Source of the DNA: Bacillus tuaregi
GTDB taxonomy: Bacteria; Bacillota; Bacilli; Bacillales; Cytobacillaceae
Direction of reading: 5' to 3'
Length of the DNA: 64,000 bases
NCBI RefSeq assembly: GCF_900104575.1
Contig: NZ_LT629731.1
Location: forward strand, 756,189 to 820,188
Positions 1 through 12,713 of the stretch are shown piece by piece. The translations under genes were made by a program, and so were the position numbers. The notes beneath the pieces are model-generated. The model did not search any database. It was not told the origin of the DNA and worked only from the letters and a program-made list of their open reading frames with translations. Each line of letters begins with the position of its first letter. The stretch's first letter is position 1.

Positions 1-201
1 CAGGATGCTTCATCTGTTCAGGTGAAAAAGGAAATGGCTCAGATGATTGAAGCGGAGGATAAGCAAAAACCGCTTTCAGATCAGGATTTAGCTTCCCTTT
101 TGGAGGAGCAGAAAGGCATCGTTGTTTCAAGAAGAACAATTGCCAAGTATCGTGATCAATTAGGAATTCCCTCCTCCTCGAAAAGAAAACGGTTCGGATG
201 A
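1..201 (+). CDS. rpoN: RNA polymerase sigma-54 factor, C-terminal end (partial)
   Basis: Only the last 66 codons lie in the window; the start is off the left edge. The reading frame contains the RpoN box (residues RRTIAKYRDQLGIPSS near the end), the signature that sigma-54 uses to contact the -24 promoter element, followed by a short basic tail and TGA. Sigma-54 (SigL in B. subtilis) needs enhancer-binding activators and serves nitrogen, acetoin or branched-chain amino acid genes. Its position just before a glutaredoxin and cggR-gapA matches the order I recall for several Bacillus genomes. Confidence 0.93.
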   Translation, partial: QDASSVQVKKEMAQMIEAEDKQKPLSDQDLASLLEEQKGIVVSRRTIAKYRDQLGIPSSSKRKRFG

Positions 202-222
202 TAACAGAAAAGGATGAAGAAG

Positions 223-462
223 ATGAAGGTTGTAACACTGTTTACCAGAAATGGATGTCATTTATGCGATATAGCAAAGGAAATCATCATGGAGCTCAAA
301 AATGATTTCGATTTTGCTTATGAAGAATGTGATATTGAAGAACGGGATGAATGGACTGAGGCGTATGGCTTAATGATTCCCGTTATTCTATTAGATGGGA
401 AAGAAGTCCAATATGGACAAATAGACAAAACCTTATTATATAAAGCGTTTTCAGAAAAATAA
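223..462 (+). CDS. glutaredoxin family protein
   Basis: Small (79 aa) thioredoxin-fold protein with an N-terminal beta strand followed by a CHLC redox motif (C-x-x-C, about residues 12-15) and a cis-proline segment (MIPVILLDG) typical of glutaredoxin-like proteins. Probably a cytosolic thiol-disulfide reductase of unknown partner. An ATG at 214 in frame would extend it by three codons, but AGGA at 211-214 is spaced correctly only for the ATG at 223. It sits between rpoN and the cggR promoter, as in other Bacillus genomes. Confidence 0.85.
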   Translation: MKVVTLFTRNGCHLCDIAKEIIMELKNDFDFAYEECDIEERDEWTEAYGLMIPVILLDGKEVQYGQIDKTLLYKAFSEK

Positions 463-476
463 TTGATTCTTTGCTA

Positions 477-505
477 TTGAAATAGGAAAACTTTCCTGCT
501 AGAAT
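477..505 (+). promoter_or_regulatory. sigma-A promoter of cggR-gapA
   Basis: TTGAAA (477-482), 17-bp spacer, TAGAAT (500-505). It precedes the CggR operator and is the likely start of the cggR-gapA transcript. Confidence 0.75.
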
Positions 506-537
506 AATTTCTGCAGGGTAATTTTTTTTGTGTCAGG

Positions 538-573
538 TGGGACATAATATGTCTAACGTGGACTTTTATTGAC
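538..573 (+). promoter_or_regulatory. CggR operator (tandem half-sites)
   Basis: Two tandem copies of the pattern GGAC-N6-TG(T/A)C separated by four bases: GGGAC (539-543)...TGTC (550-553), then GTGGAC (558-563)...TGAC (570-573). This matches the CggR operator layout known from B. subtilis (CGGGAC-N6-TGTC, N4, repeated). It lies downstream of the promoter, where bound CggR would block elongation until fructose-1,6-bisphosphate relieves it. Confidence 0.8.
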
Positions 574-596
574 CAACCGTGAAGGAGTTACATAGA

Positions 597-1619
597 ATGA
601 AATCAATGATTGAATTACAAAAAAGATTATTACCTGACCTGCTACCTACTATCCAAAAAAGATTTCAAATTCTCCGTTTTATCGGAGCGATGGAGCCAGT
701 CGGTCGGAGAAGTCTTGCTGCTTCTCTTGGTTTGACAGAGAGAGTGTTAAGAAGCGAGGTAGAATTCCTGAAGCTGCAAAAGCTCTTATTCAGCACGACA
801 GCTGGAATGAGCTTGACAGAAGATGGAAGAGAGCTCGTGGAAGAACTCCAGAGCTACATCCGTGAGATTATGGGAATTGATGAAATGGAAGCAAGCCTTA
901 AGAAGATGCTTGGGATAAACAAGGTCATCATCGTTTCCGGGGACAGTGAAGAATCTCCTTGGGTGAAGGATGAACTTGGAAAAGCATGTGTTACAAGCAT
1001 AAATAATAATTTAACAGGAGAAAATATCATTGCAGTAACCGGCGGTACTACTATGGCTGCAGTTGCCGAAATGATGTCTCCGCAGTCACAGGATCGTCAA
1101 TTATTATTTGTTCCAGCTCGTGGCGGTATTGGGGAGGATGTCAAAAATCAAGCCAATACGATTTGCTCGAAAATGGCAGAAAAAACGGGCTCGAAGCATC
1201 GTGTTCTTTATGTACCTGATCAAGTAAGCAATGAGATGTATCAATCGATGAAAAAGGATCCGGAAATTAAAGCAGTTTTGGATTTAATCAAATCGGCCAA
1301 CATGGTTTTGCATGGAATTGGAGATGCTATAACCATGGCCAAGCGTCGAAAGACAAGTGCAGAGGACATCAACAAGCTTGAAGAGTCTGCAGCTGTCGGA
1401 GAAGCCTTTGGCTACTACTTTAATGAAGCTGGTGAGGTTGTTCATAAAGTGCAGACAATCGGCATGCAGCTGAAGGACCTTGAGAAGGTTAACCATGTTA
1501 TTGCGATAGCAGGTGGTGCTTCAAAAGCAAAAGCGATTCGTGCTTATATGAAGCAGGCGCCGACATCAACTGTATTAATTACAGATGAAGCGGCAGCAAC
1601 TAAGTTGTTACAAGGGTAA
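597..1619 (+). CDS. cggR: central glycolytic genes regulator CggR
   Basis: 340-aa SorC/DeoR-family repressor, the same length as the B. subtilis protein and alignable throughout. The N-terminal winged helix-turn-helix covers roughly residues 18-75 (GRRSLAASLGLTERVLRSEV); the C-terminal sugar-phosphate-binding domain carries VTGGTT, FVPARGG and IAGGASKAKAI motifs. In B. subtilis it represses the gapA operon and is released by fructose-1,6-bisphosphate. A GTG at 579 is in frame, but AAGGAG at 583-588 positions the ATG at 597. The operator found upstream supports autoregulation. Confidence 0.96.
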   Translation: MKSMIELQKRLLPDLLPTIQKRFQILRFIGAMEPVGRRSLAASLGLTERVLRSEVEFLKLQKLLFSTTAGMSLTEDGRELVEELQSYIREIMGIDEMEASLKKMLGINKVIIVSGDSEESPWVKDELGKACVTSINNNLTGENIIAVTGGTTMAAVAEMMSPQSQDRQLLFVPARGGIGEDVKNQANTICSKMAEKTGSKHRVLYVPDQVSNEMYQSMKKDPEIKAVLDLIKSANMVLHGIGDAITMAKRRKTSAEDINKLEESAAVGEAFGYYFNEAGEVVHKVQTIGMQLKDLEKVNHVIAIAGGASKAKAIRAYMKQAPTSTVLITDEAAATKLLQG

Positions 1620-1680
1620 GGCCCTTTTAATAAAGATTCTATAAAAAATAATCCTTACATAATTAAAGGAGGAAATTATA

Positions 1681-2688
1681 ATGACAGTAAAAATTGGTAT
1701 TAATGGTTTTGGAAGAATCGGACGTAACGTATTACGTGCTGCACTAAATAACCCGAATGTAGAAGTGGTAGCTGTTAACGATTTAACAGATGCAAACATG
1801 CTTGCACACCTTTTAAAATATGATTCAGTACACGGAATTTTAAATGTTGAAGTATCTGTAAACGGCAATAACCTAGTCGTTAATGGAAAAGAAATCATTG
1901 TTAAAGCTGAACGTAATCCAGCTGACCTAGGCTGGGGAGATCTTGGCGTAGAAGTAGTAGTTGAATCAACTGGACGCTTCACAAAGCGTGAAGATGCAGC
2001 GAAACACCTTGAAGCAGGTGCGAAAAAGGTTGTTATCTCTGCTCCAGCATCTGACGAAGATATCACAATCGTAATGGGTGTTAACGAAGACCAATATGAT
2101 GCGGCAAACCATCATGTACTTTCTAACGCATCATGTACAACAAACTGCTTAGCTCCATTTGCAAAGGTTCTTAATGACAAATTTGGCATTAAGCGTGGTA
2201 TGATGACAACGATTCACTCATATACTAATGACCAGCAAATTCTAGATTTACCACACAAGGATTACCGTCGTGCTCGTGCAGCAGCTGAGAACATGATTCC
2301 AACTTCAACTGGTGCAGCGAAGGCAGTATCTCTAGTATTACCAGAGCTTAAAGGTAAATTAAACGGTATGGCAGTACGTGTACCAACTCCTAACGTTTCA
2401 TTAGTTGACCTTGTTGCTGAGCTTGAGAAAGAAGTAACAGCTGAAGATGTAAATGCAGCATTAAAAGCAGCTGCTGAAGGTGAATTAAAAGGAGTTCTTC
2501 AATACAGTGACGAGCCACTAGTATCTAGAGATTATAACGGTGACCCACATTCTTCTTCTGTTGATGGACTTTCCACAATGGTAATGGAAGGAAACATGGT
2601 TAAAGTTATTTCTTGGTACGATAACGAAACTGGTTACTCTACTCGTGTAGTTGACCTAGTTGATTATATTGCAAAAAAAGGTCTTTAA
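1681..2688 (+). CDS. gapA: NAD-dependent glyceraldehyde-3-phosphate dehydrogenase (glycolytic)
   Basis: 335 aa, full length. The Rossmann motif NGFGRIGR is at residues 8-15, the catalytic cysteine in [13 protein letters not shown] near residue 152, and the phosphate-site and C-terminal WYDNETGYS motif are intact. It converts glyceraldehyde-3-phosphate to 1,3-bisphosphoglycerate in the cytosol. Position directly behind cggR, with an AAAGGAGG ribosome site, marks it as the glycolytic GapA rather than the gluconeogenic GapB. Codon usage looks like a highly expressed gene. A strong terminator follows, so gapA is at least partly separated from pgk. Confidence 0.98.
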   Translation: MTVKIGINGFGRIGRNVLRAALNNPNVEVVAVNDLTDANMLAHLLKYDSVHGILNVEVSVNGNNLVVNGKEIIVKAERNPADLGWGDLGVEVVVESTGRFTKREDAAKHLEAGAKKVVISAPASDEDITIVMGVNEDQYDAANHHVLSNASCTTNCLAPFAKVLNDKFGIKRGMMTTIHSYTNDQQILDLPHKDYRRARAAAENMIPTSTGAAKAVSLVLPELKGKLNGMAVRVPTPNVSLVDLVAELEKEVTAEDVNAALKAAAEGELKGVLQYSDEPLVSRDYNGDPHSSSVDGLSTMVMEGNMVKVISWYDNETGYSTRVVDLVDYIAKKGL

Positions 2689-2697
2689 TTTAAAATA

Positions 2698-2741
2698 GGC
2701 GCCCATCTGCCCGATAGCATCTCGGGCGCCTTTCTTCTTTT
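2698..2741 (+). terminator. rho-independent terminator after gapA
   Basis: GGCGCCC (2698-2704) pairs with GGGCGCC (2724-2730), followed by TTTCTTCTTTT. Confidence 0.85.
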
Positions 2742-2772
2742 ATAAACAAAATAACTGCGCTAAACTTAGACT

Positions 2773-2930
2773 AGTGTCTAGCTTCAGCGCCTAGCGTCTA
2801 GTGGACTTCACACTTCCTCCTTACGATAAGTCAACATCGAATCACGCTAACGCGTTCTTCGTGTTTCCTTTATCTCAGTCCGGAGTGCTCCAGTCCATAC
2901 GCCGCTGGGCAAGGCGCTTACGCTTTTCTA
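2773..2930. repeat. Bacillaceae-type dispersed intergenic repeat
   Basis: The stretch beginning TGTCTAGCTTCAGCGCC and ending CAAGGCGCTTACGC resembles the non-coding repeats found between genes in many Bacillaceae genomes, which begin with TGTCTAGCT(C/G)CAGCGCCTA and end in GGCGCTT.CGCTTTTCT. The ends are complementary (AGCGCC near 2783 with GGCGCT near 2912), so it can fold back. I recognise the family from memory only; no second full copy is in the window. It separates gapA from the pgk promoter. Confidence 0.55.
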
Positions 2931-2967
2931 TTTGTGAAAATAATTATAATGTTCGTTAAAGAAACTA

Positions 2968-2997
2968 TTGGAAAATTTTCCAGCGAACGACTATAAT
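2968..2997 (+). promoter_or_regulatory. putative promoter of the pgk operon
   Basis: TTGGAA (2968-2973), 18-bp spacer, TATAAT (2992-2997). Predicted start near 3004, about 135 nt before pgk. Confidence 0.6.
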
Positions 2998-3013
2998 GGT
3001 TAAGGGTATCACA

Positions 3014-3044
3014 GGGGAGGGGGAACATTCCCCGCTCCTTTTTT
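3014..3044 (+). terminator. terminator-like hairpin in the pgk leader
   Basis: A nine-pair stem (3016-3024 with 3029-3038, one bulged G) with a four-base loop is followed directly by TTTTTTC. It has the full form of an intrinsic terminator, yet lies between a good promoter and pgk. It may stop read-through from gapA or act as an attenuator. Confidence 0.6.
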
Positions 3045-3138
3045 CATGCGGATGAATGGCATGAAAGAAGATTGACCATTCGATTACCGCTTATGGATTT
3101 GCTTTTCTATACTTACTTCTTAAAGGAGGATCTTTTCG

Positions 3139-4323
3139 TTGAATAAAAAGAGCGTAAAAGATATTGATTTAAAAGGGAAAAGAGTATTTTGCCGCGTTGA
3201 TTTTAACGTACCAATGCAGGATGGTCAGATTACAGATGAAACCCGTATTCGTGCGGCACTTCCAACCATCCAGTACATGCAGGAGCAAGGAGCAAAGGTC
3301 ATTCTTGCTAGCCACTTAGGACGTCCAAAAGGACAAGTAGTAGAAGAAATGCGTTTGACACCGGTTGCTAAGAGATTATCAGAACTACTTAGCAAGGATG
3401 TTAAAAAAGCGGACGAGGCTCACGGCGATTCAGTCAAATCACTTATCGCTGAAATGAATGAAGGCGATGTCCTCCTGCTTGAAAATGTTCGTTTCTACCC
3501 TGGAGAAGAAAAAAATGATCCGGAATTAGCGAAGGCTTTTGCGGAATTAGCAGATATATATGTAAATGATGCATTTGGAGCTGCACACCGTGCCCATGCA
3601 TCAACAGAAGGAATCGCCCATCATCTTCCTGCAGTATCCGGCTTCTTAATGGATAAAGAGCTTGAGGTAATCGGCAAAGCCCTTTCTAACCCAGAACGCC
3701 CATTTACAGCGATTATTGGTGGAGCAAAGGTAAAGGATAAGATTGGTGTCATTGATAATCTGTTAGAGAAGGTTGATAATCTGATTATTGGCGGCGGTCT
3801 TGCTTATACGTTTGTGAAAGCACAGGGTCATGAGGTAGGGAACTCTCTTTTAGAAGAAGATAAGATTGAACTAGCAAAGACCTTTATGGAAAAGGCAAAG
3901 GAGAAGGGTGTCAACTTCTATATGCCAATTGATGCCGTTGTGGCAGATAAATTTGGTGCAGATGCCAATACAAATAATGTTTCCATTGAAGAGATTCCGT
4001 CCGATTGGGAAGCGTTGGATATCGGTCCGAAAACGGCTGAGCTATATGCTGACGTCATCAAAAAGTCGAAACTTGTCATTTGGAATGGCCCAATGGGTGT
4101 TTTTGAAATCGATAAATTCGCTAATGGTACGAAGGCAGTCGCTGAGGCCTTAGCAGCTTCGAACGATACATATTCGATTATCGGCGGTGGCGATTCAGCT
4201 GCAGCAGTTGAGAAGTTCAACCTTGCCGAAAAAATGAGCCATATCTCAACTGGTGGTGGTGCTTCCTTGGAATTCATGGAAGGTAAAGAGCTGCCAGGTG
4301 TTGTAGCACTGAACGATAAATAA
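3139..4323 (+). CDS. pgk: phosphoglycerate kinase
   Basis: 394 aa, normal length. The N-terminal substrate-binding signature FCRVDFNVP, the ASHLGRPKG segment, [10 protein letters not shown] and the C-terminal nucleotide-binding GGGDSAAAV loop are all present. It transfers phosphate from 1,3-bisphosphoglycerate to ADP. The start is a TTG with a strong AAGGAGGA site eight bases upstream; starting with TTG on a highly expressed gene is unusual but clear here. First gene of pgk-tpiA-gpmI(-eno). Confidence 0.97.
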   Translation: MNKKSVKDIDLKGKRVFCRVDFNVPMQDGQITDETRIRAALPTIQYMQEQGAKVILASHLGRPKGQVVEEMRLTPVAKRLSELLSKDVKKADEAHGDSVKSLIAEMNEGDVLLLENVRFYPGEEKNDPELAKAFAELADIYVNDAFGAAHRAHASTEGIAHHLPAVSGFLMDKELEVIGKALSNPERPFTAIIGGAKVKDKIGVIDNLLEKVDNLIIGGGLAYTFVKAQGHEVGNSLLEEDKIELAKTFMEKAKEKGVNFYMPIDAVVADKFGADANTNNVSIEEIPSDWEALDIGPKTAELYADVIKKSKLVIWNGPMGVFEIDKFANGTKAVAEALAASNDTYSIIGGGDSAAAVEKFNLAEKMSHISTGGGASLEFMEGKELPGVVALNDK

Positions 4324-4344
4324 GGGAAGCTAAGCTTTCTATAG

Positions 4345-6655
<2,311 letters not shown>

Positions 6656-6659
6656 AGAA

Positions 6660-7076
6660 CGGTATAGGCTACCGAAGAAGTGTAAAATTCGTAAGAGCGG
6701 TAGCCTATAAGCGGTATAAGCTACCGAAGAAGCGGAAAATTCGCAAGAGCGGTAGCCTATAAGCGGTATAGGCTACCGAAGAAGTGTAAAATTTGTAAGA
6801 GCAGTAGCTTATAAGCGGTATAGGCTACCGAAGAAGTGAAAAATTCGCAAGAACGGTAGCCTATAAGCGGTATAAGCTACCGAAGAAGTGAAAAATTTGC
6901 AAGAACGGTAGTCTATAAGCGGTATAAGCTACCAAAGAGTGAAAAATTCGCAAGAGCGGTAGCCTATAAGCGGTATAAGCTACCAAAGAAGTGAAAAATT
7001 CATAAGAGCGGTAGCCTATAAGTGGTATAAGCTACCGAAGAAGCGAAAAATTCGCAAGAGCGGTAGTAGCCTATAA
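6660..7076. repeat. array of eight 52-bp palindromic tandem repeats
   Basis: Units begin at 6660, 6712, 6764, 6816, 6868, 6920, 6971 and 7023; all spacings are 52 bp except one of 51. Each unit holds a 12-bp inverted repeat, TATAGGCTACCG...CGGTAGCCTATA, around a 23-nt A-rich loop, and the junction between units can form a second hairpin (GCCTATA-AGCGG-TATAGGC). Arms vary between units. There are no unique spacers, no ORF and no T-run. It fills most of the 522-bp gap between gpmI and eno. Confidence 0.92.
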
Positions 7077-7132
7077 CTCCTCTTCAAGCGAAAACAAATA
7101 ATTATAATCATTCTAGTAACTTAATTCTCTAA

Positions 7133-8473
<1,341 letters not shown>

Positions 8474-8492
8474 TTCAAACCTAACCGTTATT

Positions 8493-8541
8493 AGCCTCCA
8501 TTCCGTGTGGGATCACGTCCCCGCAGATGGAGGCTTTTTCT
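8493..8541 (+). terminator. rho-independent terminator after eno
   Basis: AGCCTCCAT (8493-8501) pairs with ATGGAGGCT (8527-8535), followed by TTTTTCTCTTTT. Confidence 0.85.
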
Positions 8542-8606
8542 CTTTTCTGTCAGAAAAATTGTGTTTTCGACATATAGGGTTTGTCCAAGCTCTTTTGAAG
8601 TCGGAG

Positions 8607-8615
8607 CATAAAGTA
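8607..8615 (+). promoter_or_regulatory. possible sigma-K/sigma-E type -10 element
   Basis: CATAAAGTA matches the mother-cell -10 consensus CATANNNTA about 45-50 nt before the small cysteine-rich gene. A matching -35 AC or ATA at the right distance is not clear, so this is tentative. Confidence 0.35.
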
Positions 8616-8658
8616 TAAATGCGGGTGATATTTTTCAACGGAAAGGAGAGAATTCTGA

Positions 8659-8940
8659 ATGAGTTATATGGGATTTCGTCAAGGCGAAGTAATGGGTGTT
8701 CAAGATAATGGTAATGGCAGATGTAGAGGCTGTGTATGTAACCAGCTTAGAGAATTGCAAACAGGTACTTCTGTCGATGTGTTTTTATGTGGAGGCACTA
8801 TGTTTGCCGGATTAACATTTGTCAACTTTAATGATGATACCTGCTGTGCTTATTTTAGTGAAAATGGCTCCATTCTTGTCTTAGATTGTGGAAAAGTCCA
8901 AGCGCTTCGGGTTGTCAATTGCTGTAATGGCAATGGCTAA
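8659..8940 (+). CDS. small cysteine-rich protein, possibly spore-associated
   Basis: 93 aa with eight cysteines in paired clusters (CRGCVC near residues 22-27, DTCC near 60, NCCNGNG at the C-terminus) and no signal peptide or membrane segment. I do not recognise the family. The spacing of cysteines and the hydrophobic beta-rich middle recall outer spore coat/crust proteins of the CotZ/ExsY kind, and a CATANNNTA element upstream is compatible with late mother-cell expression, but neither is proof. Ribosome site GGAAAGGAGAG is strong. It is monocistronic, with its own terminator. Confidence 0.75.
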   Translation: MSYMGFRQGEVMGVQDNGNGRCRGCVCNQLRELQTGTSVDVFLCGGTMFAGLTFVNFNDDTCCAYFSENGSILVLDCGKVQALRVVNCCNGNG

Positions 8941-8947
8941 TGCCGCA

Positions 8948-8981
8948 AAAAACGGGACTTTACGCTAGTCCCGTTTTTCTT
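8948..8981 (+). terminator. rho-independent terminator
   Basis: AAACGGGACT pairs with AGTCCCGTTT, followed by a T-run, directly behind the cysteine-rich gene. Confidence 0.85.
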
Positions 8982-9110
8982 ATGTCTTTTTTTTATCAAG
9001 ACCGAAAGATGTCATTTCAGTCTTTACAATTTCGTGAATTTGTTTGGTACTAGAATGGATAATATGATAAAATAGAAATATTGTAAAAGGGCGTTTTCAG
9101 GAGGTTTAAT

Positions 9111-9347
9111 ATGCTGCATACAATATTAATTACATTACTAGTGATTGTATCGATCGCTCTAATTGTTGTCGTTCTACTTCAATCTGGAAAAAGTGCAGGT
9201 TTATCTGGGGCCATTTCAGGTGGAGCAGAGCAGTTATTTGGTAAACAAAAAGCGCGCGGACTCGATTTAGTCCTTCAGCGTTTAACTATTGTATTATCTG
9301 TATTATTCTTTGTATTGGCAATCGTTGTCGCTTATTTTGGAATATAA
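9111..9347 (+). CDS. secG: protein translocase subunit SecG
   Basis: 78 aa with two hydrophobic segments (about residues 3-22 and 52-76) joined by a cytosolic loop containing the SecG signature ([16 protein letters not shown]). It is the small subunit of the SecYEG channel. An AGGAGGTTT ribosome site precedes the ATG. The order secG-est-rnr-smpB-ssrA is the same as in B. subtilis. Confidence 0.95.
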   Translation: MLHTILITLLVIVSIALIVVVLLQSGKSAGLSGAISGGAEQLFGKQKARGLDLVLQRLTIVLSVLFFVLAIVVAYFGI

Positions 9348-9352
9348 TACAG

Positions 9353-9384
9353 AAAAGACCTGGCCACGTGGTCAGGTCTTTTGT
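9353..9384 (+). terminator. rho-independent terminator after secG
   Basis: AAAAGACCTG and CAGGTCTTTT arms around GCCACGTGGT. Confidence 0.85.
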
Positions 9385-9497
9385 TGTCCCGATTAGGAGC
9401 TTCCGCTTTTCTGTTTAAATCAGAATATTAGCATGTTCCAAAATCATTTGTAAAAACTATGATTACCCGAATATATGAATAGAGAGGTCTGTTATTG

Positions 9498-10244
9498 ATG
9501 AAAATTGTTACACCAAAACCATTTACATTTGGAAAAGGAAAGCGTGCGGTCTTATTATTGCATGGCTTTACGGGTAATACAGCTGATGTCCGTATGCTTG
9601 GCCGATTCCTTGAGAAAAAGGGCTATACCTGTCATGCACCTTTATATAAGGGTCATGGAGTACCGCCGGAGGAATTAGTCCAATCCGGACCTGAGGATTG
9701 GTGGCAGGATGTAAAAGCTGGCTATGAGTTTTTAAAAAGTCAGGGTCATAAAGAAATTGCGGCAGTCGGGCTCTCACTTGGTGGGGTATTTTCCTTAAAA
9801 TTAGGATACACTTTACCTATAAAGGGAATTGTGCCAATGTGCGCGCCTGCTTATATAAAAAGTGAAGAAGTCATGTATGAAGGAATCCTAGACTATGCCC
9901 GCGAATATAAAAGACTAGAAGGCAAAACAGAGCAAGAGGTTGAGCAAGAAATGCAGGAGTTTCAAAAAACACCCATGAAGACACTCAAGGCCCTGCAAGA
10001 CTTAATTGCTGATGTACGCGATCATATTGATATGATTTATGCGCCGCTTTTGGTGGTACAGGCAAGGCATGATCATATGATCAATCCAGATAGTGCAAAT
10101 CTTATCTACACTCAAGCGGAATCCGTACAAAAGGAGCTGAAATGGTATGAAGAATCAGGACATGCCATTACATTGGATAAAGAAAAGGACCAGCTTCACG
10201 AAGACATTTATCAATTTTTAGAAGGACTTGACTGGGAAGAATAA
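9498..10244 (+). CDS. est: carboxylesterase (Est30/YvaK family)
   Basis: 248-aa alpha/beta-hydrolase closely resembling thermostable Bacillus/Geobacillus carboxylesterase Est30. The oxyanion-hole region LLLHGFTGN, nucleophile elbow GLSLGG (serine about residue 93), catalytic aspartate in [12 protein letters not shown] and histidine in SGHAITLD are visible. It hydrolyses short- to medium-chain esters or acylglycerols in the cytosol. A TTG precedes the ATG, but AGAGAGGT spacing favours the ATG at 9498. Confidence 0.93.
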   Translation: MKIVTPKPFTFGKGKRAVLLLHGFTGNTADVRMLGRFLEKKGYTCHAPLYKGHGVPPEELVQSGPEDWWQDVKAGYEFLKSQGHKEIAAVGLSLGGVFSLKLGYTLPIKGIVPMCAPAYIKSEEVMYEGILDYAREYKRLEGKTEQEVEQEMQEFQKTPMKTLKALQDLIADVRDHIDMIYAPLLVVQARHDHMINPDSANLIYTQAESVQKELKWYEESGHAITLDKEKDQLHEDIYQFLEGLDWEE

Positions 10245-10340
10245 GTGAATGGAAGCTTTTATTAATGGCTCTGTTAAGGCAACGTGTTGATTTTTCCAAG
10301 ATTAACAGTTGAGCCTTATTCTATAAAAGGAGGGATATAG

Positions 10341-12707
10341 ATGGATGCTACAATAAAACCGCATGTGGATCGATTATTACATTATATGAAGGATGAGGCC
10401 TATAAGCCTTTAACGGTTCAAGAATTAGAGCAGGCATTGGGTGTGGACGATTCTTCTACCTTCAAGGATTTTGTTAAAGCCCTAGTATATATGGAAGAAA
10501 AGGGGCTTGTCGTCCGGACGAGGAGCAACCGATATGGGTTGCCGCAAAAGATGAACCTAATCCGCGGGAAGCTGACCGGTCATGCAAAGGGGTTTGCCTT
10601 TGTGATTCCAGAGGAAGCGGGGATGGACGATATTTTTATACCGCCCAATGAAATCAATAATGCTTTGCATGGTGACATAGTACTTGCCCGTGTGTCATCA
10701 GAATCCTCTGGCCAGCGTAGAGAAGGAACGATTGTCAGGATTCTTGAACGAGGGATTCAAACAATCGTTGGGACCTATACAGAAAGTAAAAACTTTGGTT
10801 TTGTGATTCCGGATGAGAAAAAATTTGCCGGTGATATATTCATACCAAAGCAAGCGGCTAACGGTGCTGTCGAAGGTCATAAGGTCGTTGTGAAGCTAAC
10901 GGTCTATCCGGAAGGCAGGATGAGTGCAGAAGGAGAAGTCATTGAAATTCTCGGTCATAAAAATGATCCAGGTGTTGATATTCTTTCGGTTATTCATAAA
11001 CATGGACTGCCGGGAGAATTTCCGGAGGACGTTCTCAAGCAGGCACACGATACTCCTGATTCAATTGACGAAGAGGAGATTAAAAACCGCCGTGACCTTC
11101 GCCATGAAACCATCGTCACGATTGACGGTGCCGATGCAAAGGACTTAGATGATGCTGTAACCGTAACGAAGCTCGAGAACGGAAATTACAAGCTTGGTGT
11201 ACATATTGCCGATGTCACCTATTATGTTACAGAGGAATCACCTATTGATAGGGAAGCGGCTGAAAGAGGCACGAGTGTCTATTTAGTGGACCGTGTTATT
11301 CCGATGATTCCACACCGTTTATCAAACGGAATCTGTTCGTTAAATCCAAAGGTTGACCGCTTGACACTTTCCTGTGAGATGGAAATAGATGAAGATGGTA
11401 CCGTTGTAAACCATGATATTTTTCAAAGTGTAATTAAAACAACGGAAAGAATGACCTATTCCGACGTCAATAAGATTTTAGTGGATGAGGACGAAGAATT
11501 AAGCCAGCGCTATGAGTCTTTAGTGCCGATGTTCCGCCTCATGCATGAATTAGCAAAGATTTTAAATGGAAAAAGGCAGCATCGTGGAGCGATTGACTTT
11601 GATTTTAAGGAAGCGAAGGTGCTCGTCGATGAAGAGGGTAAGCCATCGGATGTCGTCCTTCGTGAGCGGTCTGTCGGCGAACGCCTGATAGAGGAATTTA
11701 TGCTTGCGGCCAATGAGACCATTGCAGAGCATTTCCACTGGATGGATGTACCGTTTATTTACCGGATTCACGAGGATCCAAAGGAAGACAAGCTGCGCCG
11801 CTTCTTTGAATTTATTACGAATTTTGGCTATATCGTAAAAGGAACAGCCAATTCTGTCCATCCTCGTGCTTTGCAGGAGATTATTGAGGAAGTACAGGGT
11901 AAGCCGGAGGAGATGGTGATTTCAACCGTCATGCTACGCTCGATGCAGCAGGCAAAATATGATCCGGACAGCCTCGGCCACTTTGGACTTTCAACGGAGT
12001 ATTATACGCATTTCACATCACCAATCCGTCGTTATCCCGATTTAATCGTTCATCGTCTCATTCGTACCTATTTAATAGAAGGAAAGCTAGATCAGATGAC
12101 AAGGGAAAAATGGGACTCACGCCTTCCTGATATTGCCGAGCATTCCTCGAAAATGGAGCGCCGGGCAGTTGATGCAGAGCGCGAGACAGATGAGCTGAAG
12201 AAAGCAGAGTATATGGAGGATAAGATAGGTGAGGAATATGACGGGATTATCAGCTCTGTTACGAACTTTGGCATGTTCGTTGAGCTTCCAAATACAATTG
12301 AAGGGTTAATCCATGTCAGCTACATGACAGACGATTATTATCGCTTCGATGAGCGTCATTTCGCGATGATTGGCGAGCGGACAGGGAATGTGTACCGAAT
12401 CGGCGATGAGATTACGGTTCGCGTCATCAACGTCAATAAGGATGAACGCTCAATTGATTTTGAAATCGTCGGCATGAAGGGCACACGCAGACGCGATCCA
12501 AGTGAAGGTGGTCGTGTCTTCAAGACAGGCAGCTCAGAGCGAAAGGCTCGTAAAGGTAAAGAGGGCGGCGAAGGAGGCGGCCGAAGCAGAAGTCGAAATG
12601 GCCGTGGCAAAGAAGCCAATGCCAGCAAACCATCTGCCAAGAAGAAAAATAGAAACAAAAAATTCTTCGAAAACGCCCCAGCAGCAAAACGCAAGAAAAA
12701 ACGCTAA
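10341..12707 (+). CDS. rnr: ribonuclease R
   Basis: 788-aa RNase II-family 3'-5' exoribonuclease. In order: N-terminal winged-helix region (1-65), two cold-shock/OB domains (about 70-215), the RNB catalytic domain with the metal-binding aspartates in [12 protein letters not shown] (near 265), an S1 domain (about 635-715), and a very basic Lys/Arg/Gly tail. It degrades structured RNA and, with SmpB and tmRNA, clears nonstop mRNAs; all three genes are adjacent here. The ATG has an AAAGGAGGG site. Confidence 0.97.
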   Translation: MDATIKPHVDRLLHYMKDEAYKPLTVQELEQALGVDDSSTFKDFVKALVYMEEKGLVVRTRSNRYGLPQKMNLIRGKLTGHAKGFAFVIPEEAGMDDIFIPPNEINNALHGDIVLARVSSESSGQRREGTIVRILERGIQTIVGTYTESKNFGFVIPDEKKFAGDIFIPKQAANGAVEGHKVVVKLTVYPEGRMSAEGEVIEILGHKNDPGVDILSVIHKHGLPGEFPEDVLKQAHDTPDSIDEEEIKNRRDLRHETIVTIDGADAKDLDDAVTVTKLENGNYKLGVHIADVTYYVTEESPIDREAAERGTSVYLVDRVIPMIPHRLSNGICSLNPKVDRLTLSCEMEIDEDGTVVNHDIFQSVIKTTERMTYSDVNKILVDEDEELSQRYESLVPMFRLMHELAKILNGKRQHRGAIDFDFKEAKVLVDEEGKPSDVVLRERSVGERLIEEFMLAANETIAEHFHWMDVPFIYRIHEDPKEDKLRRFFEFITNFGYIVKGTANSVHPRALQEIIEEVQGKPEEMVISTVMLRSMQQAKYDPDSLGHFGLSTEYYTHFTSPIRRYPDLIVHRLIRTYLIEGKLDQMTREKWDSRLPDIAEHSSKMERRAVDAERETDELKKAEYMEDKIGEEYDGIISSVTNFGMFVELPNTIEGLIHVSYMTDDYYRFDERHFAMIGERTGNVYRIGDEITVRVINVNKDERSIDFEIVGMKGTRRRDPSEGGRVFKTGSSERKARKGKEGGEGGGRSRSRNGRGKEANASKPSAKKKNRNKKFFENAPAAKRKKKR

Positions 12708-12713
12708 CCAAGT

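Noticed and set aside
1608-2066. 152-codon ORF on the minus strand inside gapA
   Set aside because: It is antisense to a full-length conserved gene, has no ribosome site and no protein-like composition.
6660-7076. CRISPR array
   Set aside because: The repeats are directly adjacent without unique spacers, and no cas genes are nearby; the whole 52-bp unit is repeated.
12356-12694. ORFs on both strands over the rnr tail
   Set aside because: They are shadows of the low-complexity Lys/Arg tail codons of RNase R.
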